From NCBI GenBank assembly GCA_013388425.1, contig JACADV010000028.1, positions 1-43,814 on the forward strand: 43,814 nucleotides of DNA, written 5' to 3'. Below, one piece after another: positions 18,087-27,467 of this stretch. The stretch is from Thermoanaerobaculaceae bacterium. GTDB taxonomy: Bacteria; Acidobacteriota; Thermoanaerobaculia; Thermoanaerobaculales; Thermoanaerobaculaceae. Both the position numbers and the translations under genes were made by a program. The stretch's first letter is position 1. Every line of letters starts with the position of its first letter. The notes under the pieces were generated by a model. The model was given only the letters and a program-made list of their open reading frames with translations, was not told the DNA's origin and searched no databases.

Positions 18087-18797
18087 GTGTGCGTGCTGGT
18101 GGCCATTCGCTTCGATGACCCCCCCCGCCTGCTGTTGGGAGCCAACCGGGACGAGCGGCTCGATCGCCCCTGGAGGCCCCCCCACCTCCTCCTGGACGAG
18201 CCCCCCGTGTTCGGCGGCCAGGACCTGGTGGGTGGGGGGAGCTGGTTGGCGGTCAATTTGGCGGCGGGGGTGGTGGTGGGTGTCACCAACGCGCGGTTGG
18301 GGGCACCGCCGGGGGAGCGATCGCGGGGGGAGCTCGTGGTGAGCGTGGCCCGGGAGGGTGGGGTCGCCGAAGCCCTCGCGCTTGTGGCGGAGCTGGACTT
18401 GAACCGGTACGGCCCCTTCAACCTCTTGATTGCCGACGTGCACACCCTGTGGACCGCCACCAACCTGCCAATCCCCTCCCTGCGGCGCGAGGAGGGAGCG
18501 GTGGTGGTGATTGGCAACACCCCTATGGGGACCGCCGAGGTGCGGACGCACCGGGCGCACCGTGCGGCCCTCTCCCTGGCTCGGCTCGGAGGGGAACGGG
18601 CAGGCTCGGTGCTGGGGAAGTTCCTGGCCGACCACACCGGCGAGGATCCGCTGTGTCGCCACGGGCAGGGGTACGGCACGGTGTGCTCCACCATTCTGGA
18701 GCTGGCCCCAGGTGGTGTTCGCAGCTACCGCTTTGCCGCCGGCCCGCCCTGCACGACCCCCTTTACCGAGCTGTTACTGCCCAGTCGCTACTCGTAG
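18087..18797 (+). CDS. NRDE (TANGO2-type) family protein
   Basis: The 236-residue protein has the family signature GANRDERLDRP at residues 23-33, then GGQDLVGGGSWLAVN and VTNARLG. Cys2 follows the initiator directly (GTG TGC), as in Ntn-hydrolase-like NRDE proteins, where an N-terminal Cys could be the nucleophile after Met removal. Human and yeast relatives are linked to Golgi organisation and haem trafficking; the bacterial role is unknown. GTG 18087 follows GAGGGG. Its end overlaps the convergent permease gene by 10 bases. Confidence 0.85.
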   Translation: MCVLVAIRFDDPPRLLLGANRDERLDRPWRPPHLLLDEPPVFGGQDLVGGGSWLAVNLAAGVVVGVTNARLGAPPGERSRGELVVSVAREGGVAEALALVAELDLNRYGPFNLLIADVHTLWTATNLPIPSLRREEGAVVVIGNTPMGTAEVRTHRAHRAALSLARLGGERAGSVLGKFLADHTGEDPLCRHGQGYGTVCSTILELAPGGVRSYRFAAGPPCTTPFTELLLPSRYS

Positions 18798-20014
18798 CGG
18801 AGCGCCTCGATGGGGTTGAGGCGGGCTGCCTTGGCCGCCGGGTAGATGCCGAAGAAGATCCCCACGAGGCCCGCAAAAATGAACGCTGCCACCACGACCT
18901 GGGGTTGCACTAACGTGGGCCACCCCGCGAAGCGGGCGATGAGGCGCGCCACCAGGATGCCAAGGCCAATCCCCACCGTGCCCCCAAGCCCCGAGATGAG
19001 CGAGGACTCGATGAGGAACTGGGTGCGGATGTCGGAGCGGCGGGCGCCCAGGGCGCGGCGGACGCCGATCTCGCGGGTACGCTCGGTGACCGACACCAGC
19101 ATGATGTTCATGATCCCAATTCCGCCCACGAGCAGCGACACCGAGGCGATGGCACCCAGGAGCATGGTGAGCACGCTGGACATCTGCGTGGCGGCCGCGG
19201 CAATTTCCTGCTGGGAGCGGATCACGAAGTCGTCTTCCTGACCGCTCCCCAGGCGGTGGCGCTGGCGCAGCAGCCTGGTGATTTCCTCCATGGCCGCGTC
19301 GATGCGTTCGGGAGAAATCGCCGACACCATGATGGTCTGGATGTAGGTGATACCCATCAGGCGCTTCTGGGCAGTGGTGTAGGGGACGCAGACCACGTCG
19401 TCCTGGTCCTGCCCCATCATGCTGCCCCCCTTGCGTTCCAGCACGCCAATCACCCGGAAGGGAGCCCCCTTGATGCGAATGATCTGCCCCACCGGGTTGG
19501 CGTCGGCCGAACCGAAGAGGTTTTCCACCACGGTGGTGCCCAGGACCGCCACCTTGGTGGCAGCTTTCACGTCCGCCGCGCTGAAGTACGCCCCCTTGGT
19601 GATTGCCCACGCCCGCACCGTGGGGAAGTCGGGTCCCGTCCCCTGAATCGAGGAGAACCAGTTCTGATTGCCGGCCACCACCTGGGCCGCGGTACGCACC
19701 CCTGGTTCGGCCACCGCCACCGAGGGGCACTCGCGTGCAATGGCCTCCGCGTCCTCCACGGTAAGGGTCTGCACCGAGCCAATGCCGTGCCGCACGCCGC
19801 CGGCGGCGCGCGAGCCGGGGAAGATGATCATGAAGTTGGTGCCGAGTGCCCCAATTTGGCTCTGGATGGCCGCGGTGGCCCCTTGGCCGATGGCCACCAT
19901 GGCCACCACGCACCCCACGCCAATGAGTACCCCGAGCATGGTCAGGGCCGAGCGCAGCGGGTTGCGACGCAGCGCCGTCAACGCCACCTTGTAGGTCTGC
20001 ACGAGGTTGATCAT
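18788..20014 (-). CDS. MacB/FtsX-type ABC transporter permease
   Basis: The 408-residue protein has the MacB-permease layout: one membrane segment after ALRRNPLRSALTMLGVLIGV, a large periplasmic domain (about residues 45-280), and three C-terminal membrane segments around LLVGGIGIMNIMLVSVTERTREIG, a signature of the family. It ends with YPAAKAARLNPIEALRYE, also canonical. Such proteins pass signals or substrates between a cytoplasmic ATPase and a periplasmic adaptor rather than forming a channel. The upstream gene encodes the adaptor; no ATPase gene lies between or beside them. GGAGGG lies about 6 bases before the ATG. Confidence 0.92.
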   Translation of the reverse strand: MINLVQTYKVALTALRRNPLRSALTMLGVLIGVGCVVAMVAIGQGATAAIQSQIGALGTNFMIIFPGSRAAGGVRHGIGSVQTLTVEDAEAIARECPSVAVAEPGVRTAAQVVAGNQNWFSSIQGTGPDFPTVRAWAITKGAYFSAADVKAATKVAVLGTTVVENLFGSADANPVGQIIRIKGAPFRVIGVLERKGGSMMGQDQDDVVCVPYTTAQKRLMGITYIQTIMVSAISPERIDAAMEEITRLLRQRHRLGSGQEDDFVIRSQQEIAAAATQMSSVLTMLLGAIASVSLLVGGIGIMNIMLVSVTERTREIGVRRALGARRSDIRTQFLIESSLISGLGGTVGIGLGILVARLIARFAGWPTLVQPQVVVAAFIFAGLVGIFFGIYPAAKAARLNPIEALRYE

Positions 20015-20057
20015 CCGACCCTCCGCAACGACACGCTGCGAGCGGGCGCGGGGCCGC

Positions 20058-21281
20058 TCACCGCCGCCTCCCGAAGGGGGACATGCCCGCGATGCCTCCC
20101 ACCTCCTGGCTCGTGGCCGTGGCCAGGCCGACCGCCACCAGGTTGCCCTCGGCCAGCGGTCCTTCCCTCACTTCCACGTACTGGCCGTCAGTGAGGCCGG
20201 GGAGGAAGTCCACCGCCTGCAGCCGGGTCCCGTCGCTGGTGGGGCTCAGATAGACCCGAGCGCGGGACGTGCCCAGGGCCTGGGGCCTTCTCTCGCCCCC
20301 CGCACCGTTGCCCTGTCGCTCGCCCCCGCTCCTGGCCCCCGGACGCTGCCCGTTGCTGCCCAGAAGCTCTGGCCGGAAGCGCAGGGCAGCCGCCGGCACC
20401 CGCAGCACGTCCACTGCCTGTGCCACCTGGATGTGCACCTCGGCGGTCATACCGGGGAGGAGCGCCAGGTCGGGGTTCTCCACCTCCACGATCACGGGGT
20501 AGGTGACCACGTTGTTGGCCACCTTGGGGGAGAGGCGGATCTGCGCCACCTGGCCGCTGAACTCACGCTCGGGGTAGGAGTCCACCGAGAACCGCACCGG
20601 CTGCCCCAGTTTGACCTGGCCGATGTCCGCCTCGTCCACATCGCAGGCCAGCTGCATGCGGGTGAGGTCCTCGGCAATGGTGAACAGGGTCGGTGCCTGG
20701 AAGGAGGCCGCCACGGTCTGGCCCACGTCGTAGTCGCGTGATACGACCACGCCATCGATGGGCGAGGTGATGACCGAGTAGCGGAGGTTGGTGGTGGCGC
20801 GCTCCAGCGCCGCCTCCAGCTCGCTCACCTGGGCCACCGCCTGGTCGTAGACCGCCTGGGCCGAATCGAGCTGGTCCTGGGAGGTCAGGTTGGCAGCAAA
20901 CAGCGCCTTCTGCCGCTTGAGCTTGGCCTCGGCATCCAGAGCGCCAATGCGGGCCCGCTCGAGTTGCGCCTTGGTCTGGTTGACGGCGGCCTCGAAGGGG
21001 GTCGGGTCGAGGGTCGCCAGGACCTGCCCGCGCCGCACCCGGTCGTTGAAGTCGGCGTGCAGCGAGGCGATGATGCCCGACACCTGCGAACCCACCTTGA
21101 CGGTGGTGACGGCGGAGAGCGTGCCGGTGGTGGACACGCTCTGGATCACCGTGCCACGGTCGACGGCAGCGGTAAGCACCCGGCCGCCGGCAGCTTCCCG
21201 GCGCGGCAGCACCTTCCACCCAACCACGGCCACCGCTGCCACGCCTACAGTGGCGAGTACGATCTTTGTGGTCTTTTGCAC
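20058..21281 (-). CDS. Periplasmic adaptor (MacA/HlyD-type membrane fusion protein)
   Basis: The 407-residue protein has an N-terminal membrane anchor (KIVLATVGVAAVAVVGW), a biotinyl-lipoyl-like half (VKVGSQVSGIIASLHADFND, VRRGQVLATLDP), a coiled-coil hairpin of about 70 residues (AQLERARIGALDAEAKLKRQ and ALERATTNLRYS), the second half-motif SPIDGVVVSRDYDVGQTVAA, and beta-barrel and membrane-proximal domains. It would bridge the permease to an outer membrane channel. A Gly/Arg-rich insertion (about residues 320-345) interrupts the C-terminal domain. GTG 21281 was chosen because no in-frame ATG precedes the anchor. The permease gene follows after 43 bases. Confidence 0.9.
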   Translation of the reverse strand: MQKTTKIVLATVGVAAVAVVGWKVLPRREAAGGRVLTAAVDRGTVIQSVSTTGTLSAVTTVKVGSQVSGIIASLHADFNDRVRRGQVLATLDPTPFEAAVNQTKAQLERARIGALDAEAKLKRQKALFAANLTSQDQLDSAQAVYDQAVAQVSELEAALERATTNLRYSVITSPIDGVVVSRDYDVGQTVAASFQAPTLFTIAEDLTRMQLACDVDEADIGQVKLGQPVRFSVDSYPEREFSGQVAQIRLSPKVANNVVTYPVIVEVENPDLALLPGMTAEVHIQVAQAVDVLRVPAAALRFRPELLGSNGQRPGARSGGERQGNGAGGERRPQALGTSRARVYLSPTSDGTRLQAVDFLPGLTDGQYVEVREGPLAEGNLVAVGLATATSQEVGGIAGMSPFGRRR

Positions 21282-21295
21282 GCTCCATCCCCCCA

Positions 21296-21313
21296 CCGCC
21301 GGAAAACCGGCGG
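21296..21313 (-). terminator. GC hairpin between the 152-residue protein and adaptor genes
   Basis: A perfect 7-bp stem, CCGCCGG with a 4-base loop, sits just ahead of the adaptor start. No T-run follows, so it may act in the leader instead of as a terminator. Confidence 0.35.
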
Positions 21314-21354
21314 GAGGTAAGGGTACGCCACTCGCCCCGCAGAGAAAAGCCCGG

Positions 21355-21813
21355 TCAGGGGGTCGGTTCCGGTGGGGGAGGGGAAGGCCGCGCCTTGAGG
21401 ACCAGTTCCCGGATGCGCTGGGCGAGCTGCACGAAGCGCTGGGGTGGCGGCGGCGAGCCGTGGCGGTAGGCGGTGACCGAGTGCCTACCACTGTCCGTGC
21501 CAACCTCCAGGGTGGTGGAAAAGGCGGCCACGGCACCCGTAGCCTCGTTCAGGAGCTCAGGAAACTCGAAGAACTGGGCCTCGGCGATGGCCGCCGCCAC
21601 CGCTTCCACCACGGCTGGCCCAACAGCCCAGCGTTCCTCCCGGGGGCTGCCCTGGGAGAGGCGCCAGCTCCGCACCAGCACCGAGCCGTCCTGGTCGAGG
21701 GTGATGCGCTCCTCGCCAGGGTTGATCCCGCCTTCGGTGCTGAGGAGCACGAGCTGAAAGCTGGCGAGACCAGCGCCGAGCAGGAGGGCGAGCAGGTTAC
21801 ACGGGGCGTTCAC
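21355..21813 (-). CDS. Small secreted protein, emfourin-like pattern
   Basis: The 152-residue product has a short signal (NLLALLLGAGLASFQ), then STEGGINPGEERITLDQDG, a helix ending AQFFEFPE, and a strand-rich part GTDSGRHSVTAYRHG before LAQRIRELV. The order (Gly-Gly start, Gln-Phe-Phe-x-Phe-Pro helix end, His-x-Val strand) is reminiscent of emfourin-type protease inhibitor domains, but I hold this loosely. GTG 21813 has GGAGG 5 bases upstream. A two-membrane-segment small gene lies just upstream on the same strand. Confidence 0.5.
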   Translation of the reverse strand: MNAPCNLLALLLGAGLASFQLVLLSTEGGINPGEERITLDQDGSVLVRSWRLSQGSPREERWAVGPAVVEAVAAAIAEAQFFEFPELLNEATGAVAAFSTTLEVGTDSGRHSVTAYRHGSPPPPQRFVQLAQRIRELVLKARPSPPPPEPTP

Positions 21814-21873
21814 AGCATCCTCCCTGCCGTCCTCGCGACGGCTCGGTGGGCGCGCACCGGTGTGGCGCCGGTT

Positions 21874-22053
21874 CTAGGCGCGGCCGCGATCCAAGAGCTG
21901 CAGCGCCACGGCGAAGAGCAACAGGCCGACGGCACCGCGCCAGTACGTGACCGGCGGTTTCCCCAACACGAGGGCGTTCCCGAACGCCTCGTAGGCGCCC
22001 ACCACGAAGGCGAGGGCGGCCAGGACGACGAGGACAATGGCCAAGGTGCGCAT
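21874..22053 (-). CDS. Small two-helix membrane protein (59 aa)
   Basis: A short frame on minus encodes 59 residues with two hydrophobic helices: LAIVLVVLAALAFVVGAYEAF and YWRGAVGLLLFAVALQLL, ending DRGRA. AGGAGG lies 8 bases before the ATG, which strongly supports translation. It lies 12 bases after the stop of the DUF255 gene and is probably co-transcribed. No family recognised; the helix-Tyr-Glu-Ala-Phe-Gly-helix layout is common in small membrane proteins of unknown role. Confidence 0.6.
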   Translation of the reverse strand: MRTLAIVLVVLAALAFVVGAYEAFGNALVLGKPPVTYWRGAVGLLLFAVALQLLDRGRA

Positions 22054-22065
22054 CTTCCGTCCCTC

Positions 22066-24099
22066 CTAGGGCTCGCGGAGTACCTCTTTCAATATAGCAC
22101 CTTCTGCCACCGGTGCAAGGCAACTCCCGCCGCGGCAGACGAAGGCCAGGGCCACCCCCTCCGCCGCGGCCGACTTCCCCTGGAAGAGGGGCGCAGCCAG
22201 CCCCGCCTCGTGGGGGTGGGCGGCCACGGCGACCACAGCGCCCGGCGGTCGGCTGCAGAGGGCGGCGCGGTGGAGGGCAGCGGTGGCAGGCCAGCTCCAC
22301 TCGCCGAGAACCGCCACCGTGACGGGTGGCCTTTCCAGGACCCGGGCAGCGGCGAGGAGCGAGCTGCACGCCTCTGGCACCTGCGCCAGGAGGGTGCCAA
22401 CCGCGGCGACGAGGCGGCTGGCGAGGGTGCGGAACTCGGTGCTATCGGTGAGGGAGGCGAGGCGCGCCAAGGTTGCCGCCAGCACGCCAGCCGGGGCAGG
22501 GGTGGCACCGTCCACGAGCTCGCGCGGGCGCAGACAGAGCGCCTCGCCGTCGTCGGGGGTGGAGAAGACGCCGCCCGCGGCGTCCAGGTAGTGGGGGAGG
22601 CGGGGACGGAGGAGGCGGGCCGCCACCTCGAGGTACGAGGAGCGCCCCGTCGTCTCGTACAGCTCCACGAACCCAGCGCTCAACCAGGCCACATCCTCCA
22701 GGGTCTCCGCGCCGGAGTGCACCCCCTCCCGCCACGAGCGGGCGATGCGGCCGTCGGCACCGATCAGGTGGGCCTCCACAAAGGCAGCGGCGCGCTGGGC
22801 GGCCTCCAGGTAGCGGGGCACATCGAGTGCCCGCCCCAGGAAGGCCAGAGACCACATGGCCATGCCGTTCCACCCCGCCAGCCGCTTGTCGTCCAGGGCT
22901 GGTGGGACGCGGCGCGAGCGCGCCGCCAGCAGCTGCTGCCGGGCGGCGCGCAGCTGGGGCTCGTCGCCGGCCACGCCCCCTCTCGGGCGCAGCACGCTGC
23001 GGCCCCCCTCGAAGTTGGGCGGCCCGTTAAGGGCGCACAGCGCCACGATACTCTCGGCTGCGGCAGCGGGCAGCACCTCCCGCACCTCGGCAGGGGTCCA
23101 GGTGAAGAAGAGCCCTTCCTCCCCTTCGCTGTCGGCGTCCGTGGACGAGAAGAACCCCCCTTCCGGGCCCTGCATCTCCCGGAGCAGGTAGTCAGCGGTC
23201 TCGCACGCCACTTCCACCCAGCGGGGGTTCTCCAGGTGGAGGCCCGCCTGGGCGTAGAGGCGGGCGAGGAGGGCGTTGTCGTAGAGCATCTTCTCAAAGT
23301 GGGGCACGAGCCAGCCGCGGTCCACCGAGTAGCGGTGGAACCCCCCACCTACCCAGTCGTACATGCCGCCTGCCGCCATCCCGTCCAGGGTGGTTGCCAG
23401 CATCTCCCGGGCGGTGCGGTGGCCGGGTGCCAGGTCCAGGAGAAAGAACAGGCGCGAGGGAGAGGGGAACTTGGGGGCGGAGCCGAACCCCCCGAACTCC
23501 CTGTCGAAACTCGCCGCAAGCTGCGCCAGCGCGGCTTCGACAGCGCTGCCCACGTCGGTGGCGGCAGGGCTCGGCGTTCCCTCCAGCACGGCCAGTCGGC
23601 GGGTGAGTTCGCGGGCCCCCGCCTCGAGGTGGGAGCGCTGCTCTCTCCAGGCACGCACCACGCCCTCGGCAACCTCGCGGAAGGAGGGGCGCCCCCACCG
23701 CCGCTCGGGGGGGAAGTAGGTACCACCAAAGAACGGCTCTCCCTGGGGGGTGAGGAAGACCGTAAGCGGCCACCCGCCGCTACCGGTCAGGGCCTGCACC
23801 GCGGCCATGTAGACGGCGTCCACGTCGGGCCGTTCCTCCCGATCCACCTTGATGGCGATGAAGTGCTGGTCCAGGAAGGCACCCACCTCGGGGTCGGCAA
23901 AGGTTTCCCGTTCCATCACGTGGCACCAGTGGCAGGCGGAGTAGCCGATGGAGAGGAGCACCGGTTTCCCCTCGGCCTGGGCGCGGGCAAAGGGCTCTGC
24001 TCCCCAGGGGTACCAGCGGACCGGGTTGGTGGCGTGCTGGCGGAGGTAGGGGCTGGGTTCGCCAGCGAGTCGGTTGCGGGGCGGGGCCGCGTCGTCCAT
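22066..24099 (-). CDS. DUF255 thioredoxin-like protein (YyaL / SPATA20 family)
   Basis: The 677-residue protein has the family order: [24 protein letters not shown], a thioredoxin-like domain with the motif SACHWCHVM (about residues 55-63), [33 protein letters not shown], and then a six-hairpin glycosidase-like alpha/alpha barrel with [29 protein letters not shown] and [14 protein letters not shown]. Length matches the family. The function is not settled; a redox or sugar-processing role is possible. ATG 24099 has no ribosome site. First gene of a minus unit with the small membrane protein and possibly the secreted protein downstream. Confidence 0.92.
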   Translation of the reverse strand: MDDAAPPRNRLAGEPSPYLRQHATNPVRWYPWGAEPFARAQAEGKPVLLSIGYSACHWCHVMERETFADPEVGAFLDQHFIAIKVDREERPDVDAVYMAAVQALTGSGGWPLTVFLTPQGEPFFGGTYFPPERRWGRPSFREVAEGVVRAWREQRSHLEAGARELTRRLAVLEGTPSPAATDVGSAVEAALAQLAASFDREFGGFGSAPKFPSPSRLFFLLDLAPGHRTAREMLATTLDGMAAGGMYDWVGGGFHRYSVDRGWLVPHFEKMLYDNALLARLYAQAGLHLENPRWVEVACETADYLLREMQGPEGGFFSSTDADSEGEEGLFFTWTPAEVREVLPAAAAESIVALCALNGPPNFEGGRSVLRPRGGVAGDEPQLRAARQQLLAARSRRVPPALDDKRLAGWNGMAMWSLAFLGRALDVPRYLEAAQRAAAFVEAHLIGADGRIARSWREGVHSGAETLEDVAWLSAGFVELYETTGRSSYLEVAARLLRPRLPHYLDAAGGVFSTPDDGEALCLRPRELVDGATPAPAGVLAATLARLASLTDSTEFRTLASRLVAAVGTLLAQVPEACSSLLAAARVLERPPVTVAVLGEWSWPATAALHRAALCSRPPGAVVAVAAHPHEAGLAAPLFQGKSAAAEGVALAFVCRGGSCLAPVAEGAILKEVLREP

Positions 24100-24190
24100 A
24101 CTCGAAAAACGCCGTGGGGCCCCCGCGGATTCCTCGCGTGTGCCTGTGAGGTAGCAAGGTGGCTGGGCTTCGTGGCGTGGGGAGGAGACG

Positions 24191-24799
24191 ATGGAGGAGA
24201 CGAGCCACGCGACTCGCCCGGTGTTTGCGGACCCCTCGCCCATGGGATTGATCTGCCTGGCCATTGGCTGCGCGGCCCTGGTGCCGATGGCGTTCGGGGC
24301 TGCCCTGAGCCCCGCCGGGTTGCGCACGGCCGCCATGTTTTGCCTCTTCTTCGGGGCCGGGGGGCAGCTGCTCGCCGGGGTGATGTCCCTGGCCAACCAC
24401 AACCTTTACGGGGGCACGCTGTTCACCGCCTTCTCCTTCAACTGGTTGGTGAACTGGTGGGTGCTGGAGCGGCTGGCGGCGGGGGTGGTGCCCGACCACA
24501 CCGTGATCAGCGCGGTGGACGCTGCGTTCCTGCTGGTCTTCCTGGTCATGACCTACGGCTTCGGGTTCTTCTCTCGAAGTCTGCTCCTGCTGCTCGTGGA
24601 TATCGACCTCATCTACGCCTTCCGACTCGCCAACGCGCTCTTCGCCACCCAGGTGTTCGCCATCCCCATTGGCGTGACGGTGGTCGTGCTGGCCCTGCTC
24701 TCCCTATGGATCGCCTTTGGCGTGCTCCTCAATCCAGTGGCAGGCCGAAGCGTTTTCCCCCTGGGCGGCCCGGCGTGGACGCCACGCAACCCCCGCTAG
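24191..24799 (+). CDS. Acetate uptake transporter family (YaaH/GPR1/FUN34) protein
   Basis: The 202-residue protein has six membrane segments and the family start motif, here [13 protein letters not shown] in place of the usual [26 protein letters not shown] and [10 protein letters not shown] match the conserved filter and pore helices. Members take up acetate or succinate with protons. The Asn-to-Asp change at the signature's first residue is a deviation worth noting. GGAGGAGACG precedes the ATG. The downstream methyltransferase overlaps if its GTG start is right. Confidence 0.82.
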   Translation: MEETSHATRPVFADPSPMGLICLAIGCAALVPMAFGAALSPAGLRTAAMFCLFFGAGGQLLAGVMSLANHNLYGGTLFTAFSFNWLVNWWVLERLAAGVVPDHTVISAVDAAFLLVFLVMTYGFGFFSRSLLLLLVDIDLIYAFRLANALFATQVFAIPIGVTVVVLALLSLWIAFGVLLNPVAGRSVFPLGGPAWTPRNPR

Positions 24800-25581
24800 G
24801 TACCCGGCGCGCCCCCTCCGGGCGGTTGGCGAGCGAGGCAGTCGAGCAGCAGCGCCGGATCCTGCTTGCTCACCTGCTGGCAACGCTGCCGCCCCCGCCC
24901 GACCCGGTGGGGCTGTACCCCGACGCACCCCGCCTCCAGGAGGAGCTCAGGCGGGCGCTGGGGGGCGGGGACGGGGAGGCGGTGGAGGAGGCACTCCTAC
25001 GCCTGTACGCCCACCTCCACTCCCACGCTGCGCCGTACACCCCCGCGGAACGCGCCGCCCTGGATGCGGCGGGGGGGTACTGGGCGCACGCTGGAGGCAT
25101 CGCGCCGGTGGTGAAGGCGGCGGACTTCCTCGGTCCCGACAGCGTTTCGCTGGATCTGGGGGCGGGGACAGGGCTGCAGCTGCTGCTCCTGCAGAGGCTG
25201 GCGCCGCACCGCCGGAGCATCCAAGTGGAGATCTCGTCGCGCCTGGTGGCGGGGGGCCAGGCGCTCCAGCGCTGGTTGGGGATCGAGCCGGAACGCGTGG
25301 AGTGGCGGGTTGCTGACCTGGTGCACCTGGCCATTCCCGACTGCGACCTCCTGTACCTCTACCGACCGCTGCGACCCGAGGGGGAGGAGGGACGCTCCTT
25401 TTACCAGCGACTGGCTGTGCGCCTGGCAAGCCTGGCGCATCCCGTGGTGATCTTCTCGGTGGCCGACCCTCTCGTCGAGTTCCTCCCTGGGAGCTTCGCA
25501 CGCTTCTACTTCGACGGCCACCTGGCGTGCTTTGCCTCGCCGGGGGGTGCGCCCCCCGGCCCGAGTGCCGGGCCACCCTGA
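24775..25581 (+). CDS. SAM-dependent methyltransferase-like protein
   Basis: The 268-residue product has class I methyltransferase motif I (VSLDLGAGTGLQLL) near its middle, VEIS as the acidic ribose-binding step, VADLVHL as the third, and a late FSVADPLVEF strand. A helical N-terminal half precedes it. The substrate is unknown. The start is uncertain: GTG 24775 overlaps the transporter by 25 bases and TTG 24826 would not; neither has a ribosome site and no ATG is available. The frame is open for several kilobases further upstream, but that extension has the character of an antisense reading of real genes. Confidence 0.6.
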   Translation: MDATQPPLGTRRAPSGRLASEAVEQQRRILLAHLLATLPPPPDPVGLYPDAPRLQEELRRALGGGDGEAVEEALLRLYAHLHSHAAPYTPAERAALDAAGGYWAHAGGIAPVVKAADFLGPDSVSLDLGAGTGLQLLLLQRLAPHRRSIQVEISSRLVAGGQALQRWLGIEPERVEWRVADLVHLAIPDCDLLYLYRPLRPEGEEGRSFYQRLAVRLASLAHPVVIFSVADPLVEFLPGSFARFYFDGHLACFASPGGAPPGPSAGPP

Positions 25582-25608
25582 ACGGCGCCAGCGCCCGCGG
25601 GCACCGTT

Positions 25609-25637
25609 TTGACAGCCGGCGCGTTTCGGCCTACCTT
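25609..25637 (+). promoter_or_regulatory. Sigma-70 promoter of pilT
   Basis: A perfect TTGACA (25609-25614), 17 bases, then TACCTT (25632-25637). Transcription would start near 25644, giving a leader of about 29 bases with GAGGGGG before the ATG. Confidence 0.75.
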
Positions 25638-25672
25638 GGGGTGAGGAGCAACGAGCGCAGCGAGGGGGAACC

Positions 25673-26854
25673 ATGCACATCAACGACATCTTGAAGGTGG
25701 CGGGGGAACGCAAGGCCTCGGACGTGCACCTGAAGGTGGGTGCCCACCCCATCATCCGCGTGGACGGGGCCTTGATCCCACTCGTGGAGTTCAAGCGGCT
25801 GATGCAGGAGGACACCATTGCCATGGCGTTCTCCATGATGTCGACGGGGCAGAAGGAACGCTTCAAACAGTTCCTGGAGATCGACATTGCCTACTCGGTC
25901 CCGGGGCTGGGACGGTTCCGCTGCGCCATCTTCCAGCAGCGGGGGTCGGTGGGTCTGGTGCTGCGCTTGATCCCGGCCCGCATCCTCACCGTCAAGGAGC
26001 TGCTCCTGCCCCCGGTGATCGAGAAGATTGCCGAGGAGGAGCGTGGCCTCGTGTTGGTGACGGGTACCACGGGTTCCGGTAAGTCCACGACGCTGGCGGC
26101 CATGATCGATCACATCAACGCGACGCGGAACTGCCACGTGGTGACCATCGAGGACCCGATCGAATTCCTCCACCGGGACAAGAAGTCCATCATCAACCAG
26201 CGAGAGGTGGACGTGGATACCCGCAGTTTCTCGGTGGCGATGCGCTCCGCCCTGCGCCAGGACCCGGACGTGATCCTGGTGGGCGAGATGCGCGACTTCG
26301 AAACCATCGAGACGGCGCTGCTGGCTGCCGAGACGGGGCACCTGGTGCTGTCCACCCTGCACACCCTGGACGCCACCGAGACGATCAACCGCATCATCAC
26401 GGTGTTCCCCCCCCACCAGCAGAAGCAGATCCGCATCCAGCTTGCCGCGGTGCTCAAGTCCGTCATCTCCATGCGCCTGTTGCCGCGAGCCGACGGGCTG
26501 GGGCGGGTGCCGGCCGTGGAGGTGCTGATCTCCACCGCCTACATCCGCGACTGCATCGAGCAGAAGGAGAAGACGAAGCTGATCCGCGACGCCATTGCCC
26601 AGGGCACTTCGCAGTACTCCATGCAGACCTTCGACCAGTCGCTGTACATGCTCTACAAGCAAGGGCTCATCACCCTGGAGGAGGCGCTGCGGCGCGCCAC
26701 CAACCCCGACGAGTTGCGGCTGCGCATCCAGGGGATTCAGTCCACGGCGGACATGTCGCGGGAGGAGATGGAGCGAGCCCTGGAGGGGCCGGCGGAGACG
26801 GAGCTGCTGGGGGCAGCCAGCCCCTTCGAATTCGGGGGGCGCGACAGTTCGTGA
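25673..26854 (+). CDS. pilT: Type IV pilus retraction ATPase PilT
   Basis: PilT powers pilus retraction and twitching at the inner face of the cytoplasmic membrane. The 393-residue protein shows the N-terminal KASDVHLKVGAHPIIRVDG domain, Walker A GTTGSGKST with Lys137, the Asp box (VTIEDPIEFLH), the Walker B-like DPDVILVGEMRD, the His box (TGHLVLSTLHT), and the PilT-specific C-terminal AIAQGTSQYSMQTFDQSL. Length is slightly long because of a C-terminal tail of about 35 residues. No other pil gene is in the window. Good ribosome site and a strong own promoter. Confidence 0.96.
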   Translation: MHINDILKVAGERKASDVHLKVGAHPIIRVDGALIPLVEFKRLMQEDTIAMAFSMMSTGQKERFKQFLEIDIAYSVPGLGRFRCAIFQQRGSVGLVLRLIPARILTVKELLLPPVIEKIAEEERGLVLVTGTTGSGKSTTLAAMIDHINATRNCHVVTIEDPIEFLHRDKKSIINQREVDVDTRSFSVAMRSALRQDPDVILVGEMRDFETIETALLAAETGHLVLSTLHTLDATETINRIITVFPPHQQKQIRIQLAAVLKSVISMRLLPRADGLGRVPAVEVLISTAYIRDCIEQKEKTKLIRDAIAQGTSQYSMQTFDQSLYMLYKQGLITLEEALRRATNPDELRLRIQGIQSTADMSREEMERALEGPAETELLGAASPFEFGGRDSS

Positions 26855-26960
26855 CAGGAGCGAGCGGTCGGGTGCGGTGGGTCGTGTCGCGCTGGCCCCT
26901 GCTCGCCCCCGCTGCCCGGTGGGGTGGTGGCCGGGGGTGGGTTTGTGACGGCGTTGCCCC

Positions 26961-27467
26961 ATGACGGACGACATTCACGAGGTGGCCTTGAGGATGGTGG
27001 CGCGGCGGTCGCTGTCGGCCCGCGAGGTGAAGGAGCGGCTGGCGAAGCGTGGCTTCTCGGCCCCGGCCGTGGCGGCAGAGGTGCGGCGGCTGGAGCGGGC
27101 GGGATTGCTGGACGATGCGGCGCTGGCCGCGGCCCTCGTGGCAACCGAGGTACGGCGGGGACGGGGGCGGCGAGGGGTGGCAGCCACGTTGCGACGGCGG
27201 CGCCTCGGTCCGCAGGCGGTGGAAGAGGCGCTTGCAACGGTCTCGGAGGAGGAGGAACGGACCGCCTTAGCGGTGGCGGTGGCAGCTGCCACCCGGCGCT
27301 CCCCGGGGTGGTGGCGGCTTCCGGAGGGGCGGCGGAAGGTGGTACGGTATCTGCTCGCGCGCGGCTTCGGCGCTCGCCTAGTGCGGGAGGCGGTCGCCGC
27401 GGCGCGTGAGGGGGGCGCCGACGATGCGGCGAATGTCGAGCCAGGAGTTACGGAAGACCTTTCTTGA
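26961..27467 (+). CDS. recX: RecX family regulatory protein
   Basis: RecX modulates RecA filaments. The 168-residue protein is helical, Arg/Ala-rich, with the repeated RecX three-helix units: ALRMVARRSLSAREVKERLA then FSAPAVAAEVRRLERAGLLDD, and in the middle RGRRGVAATLRRRRL. These are typical of the family. No recA gene is next to it. Its end overlaps the start of alaS by 44 bases, an arrangement common for recX-alaS pairs. No clear ribosome site before the ATG. The preceding 106 bases hold no recognisable element. Confidence 0.85.
   Translation: MTDDIHEVALRMVARRSLSAREVKERLAKRGFSAPAVAAEVRRLERAGLLDDAALAAALVATEVRRGRGRRGVAATLRRRRLGPQAVEEALATVSEEEERTALAVAVAAATRRSPGWWRLPEGRRKVVRYLLARGFGARLVREAVAAAREGGADDAANVEPGVTEDLS

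Noticed and set aside
20890-25581. A plus-strand open frame of more than 1,500 codons
   Set aside because: Most of it is the antisense of the adaptor, DUF255 and neighbouring genes; only the last part (from 24775) has real domain motifs. High GC removes stop codons from antisense frames.
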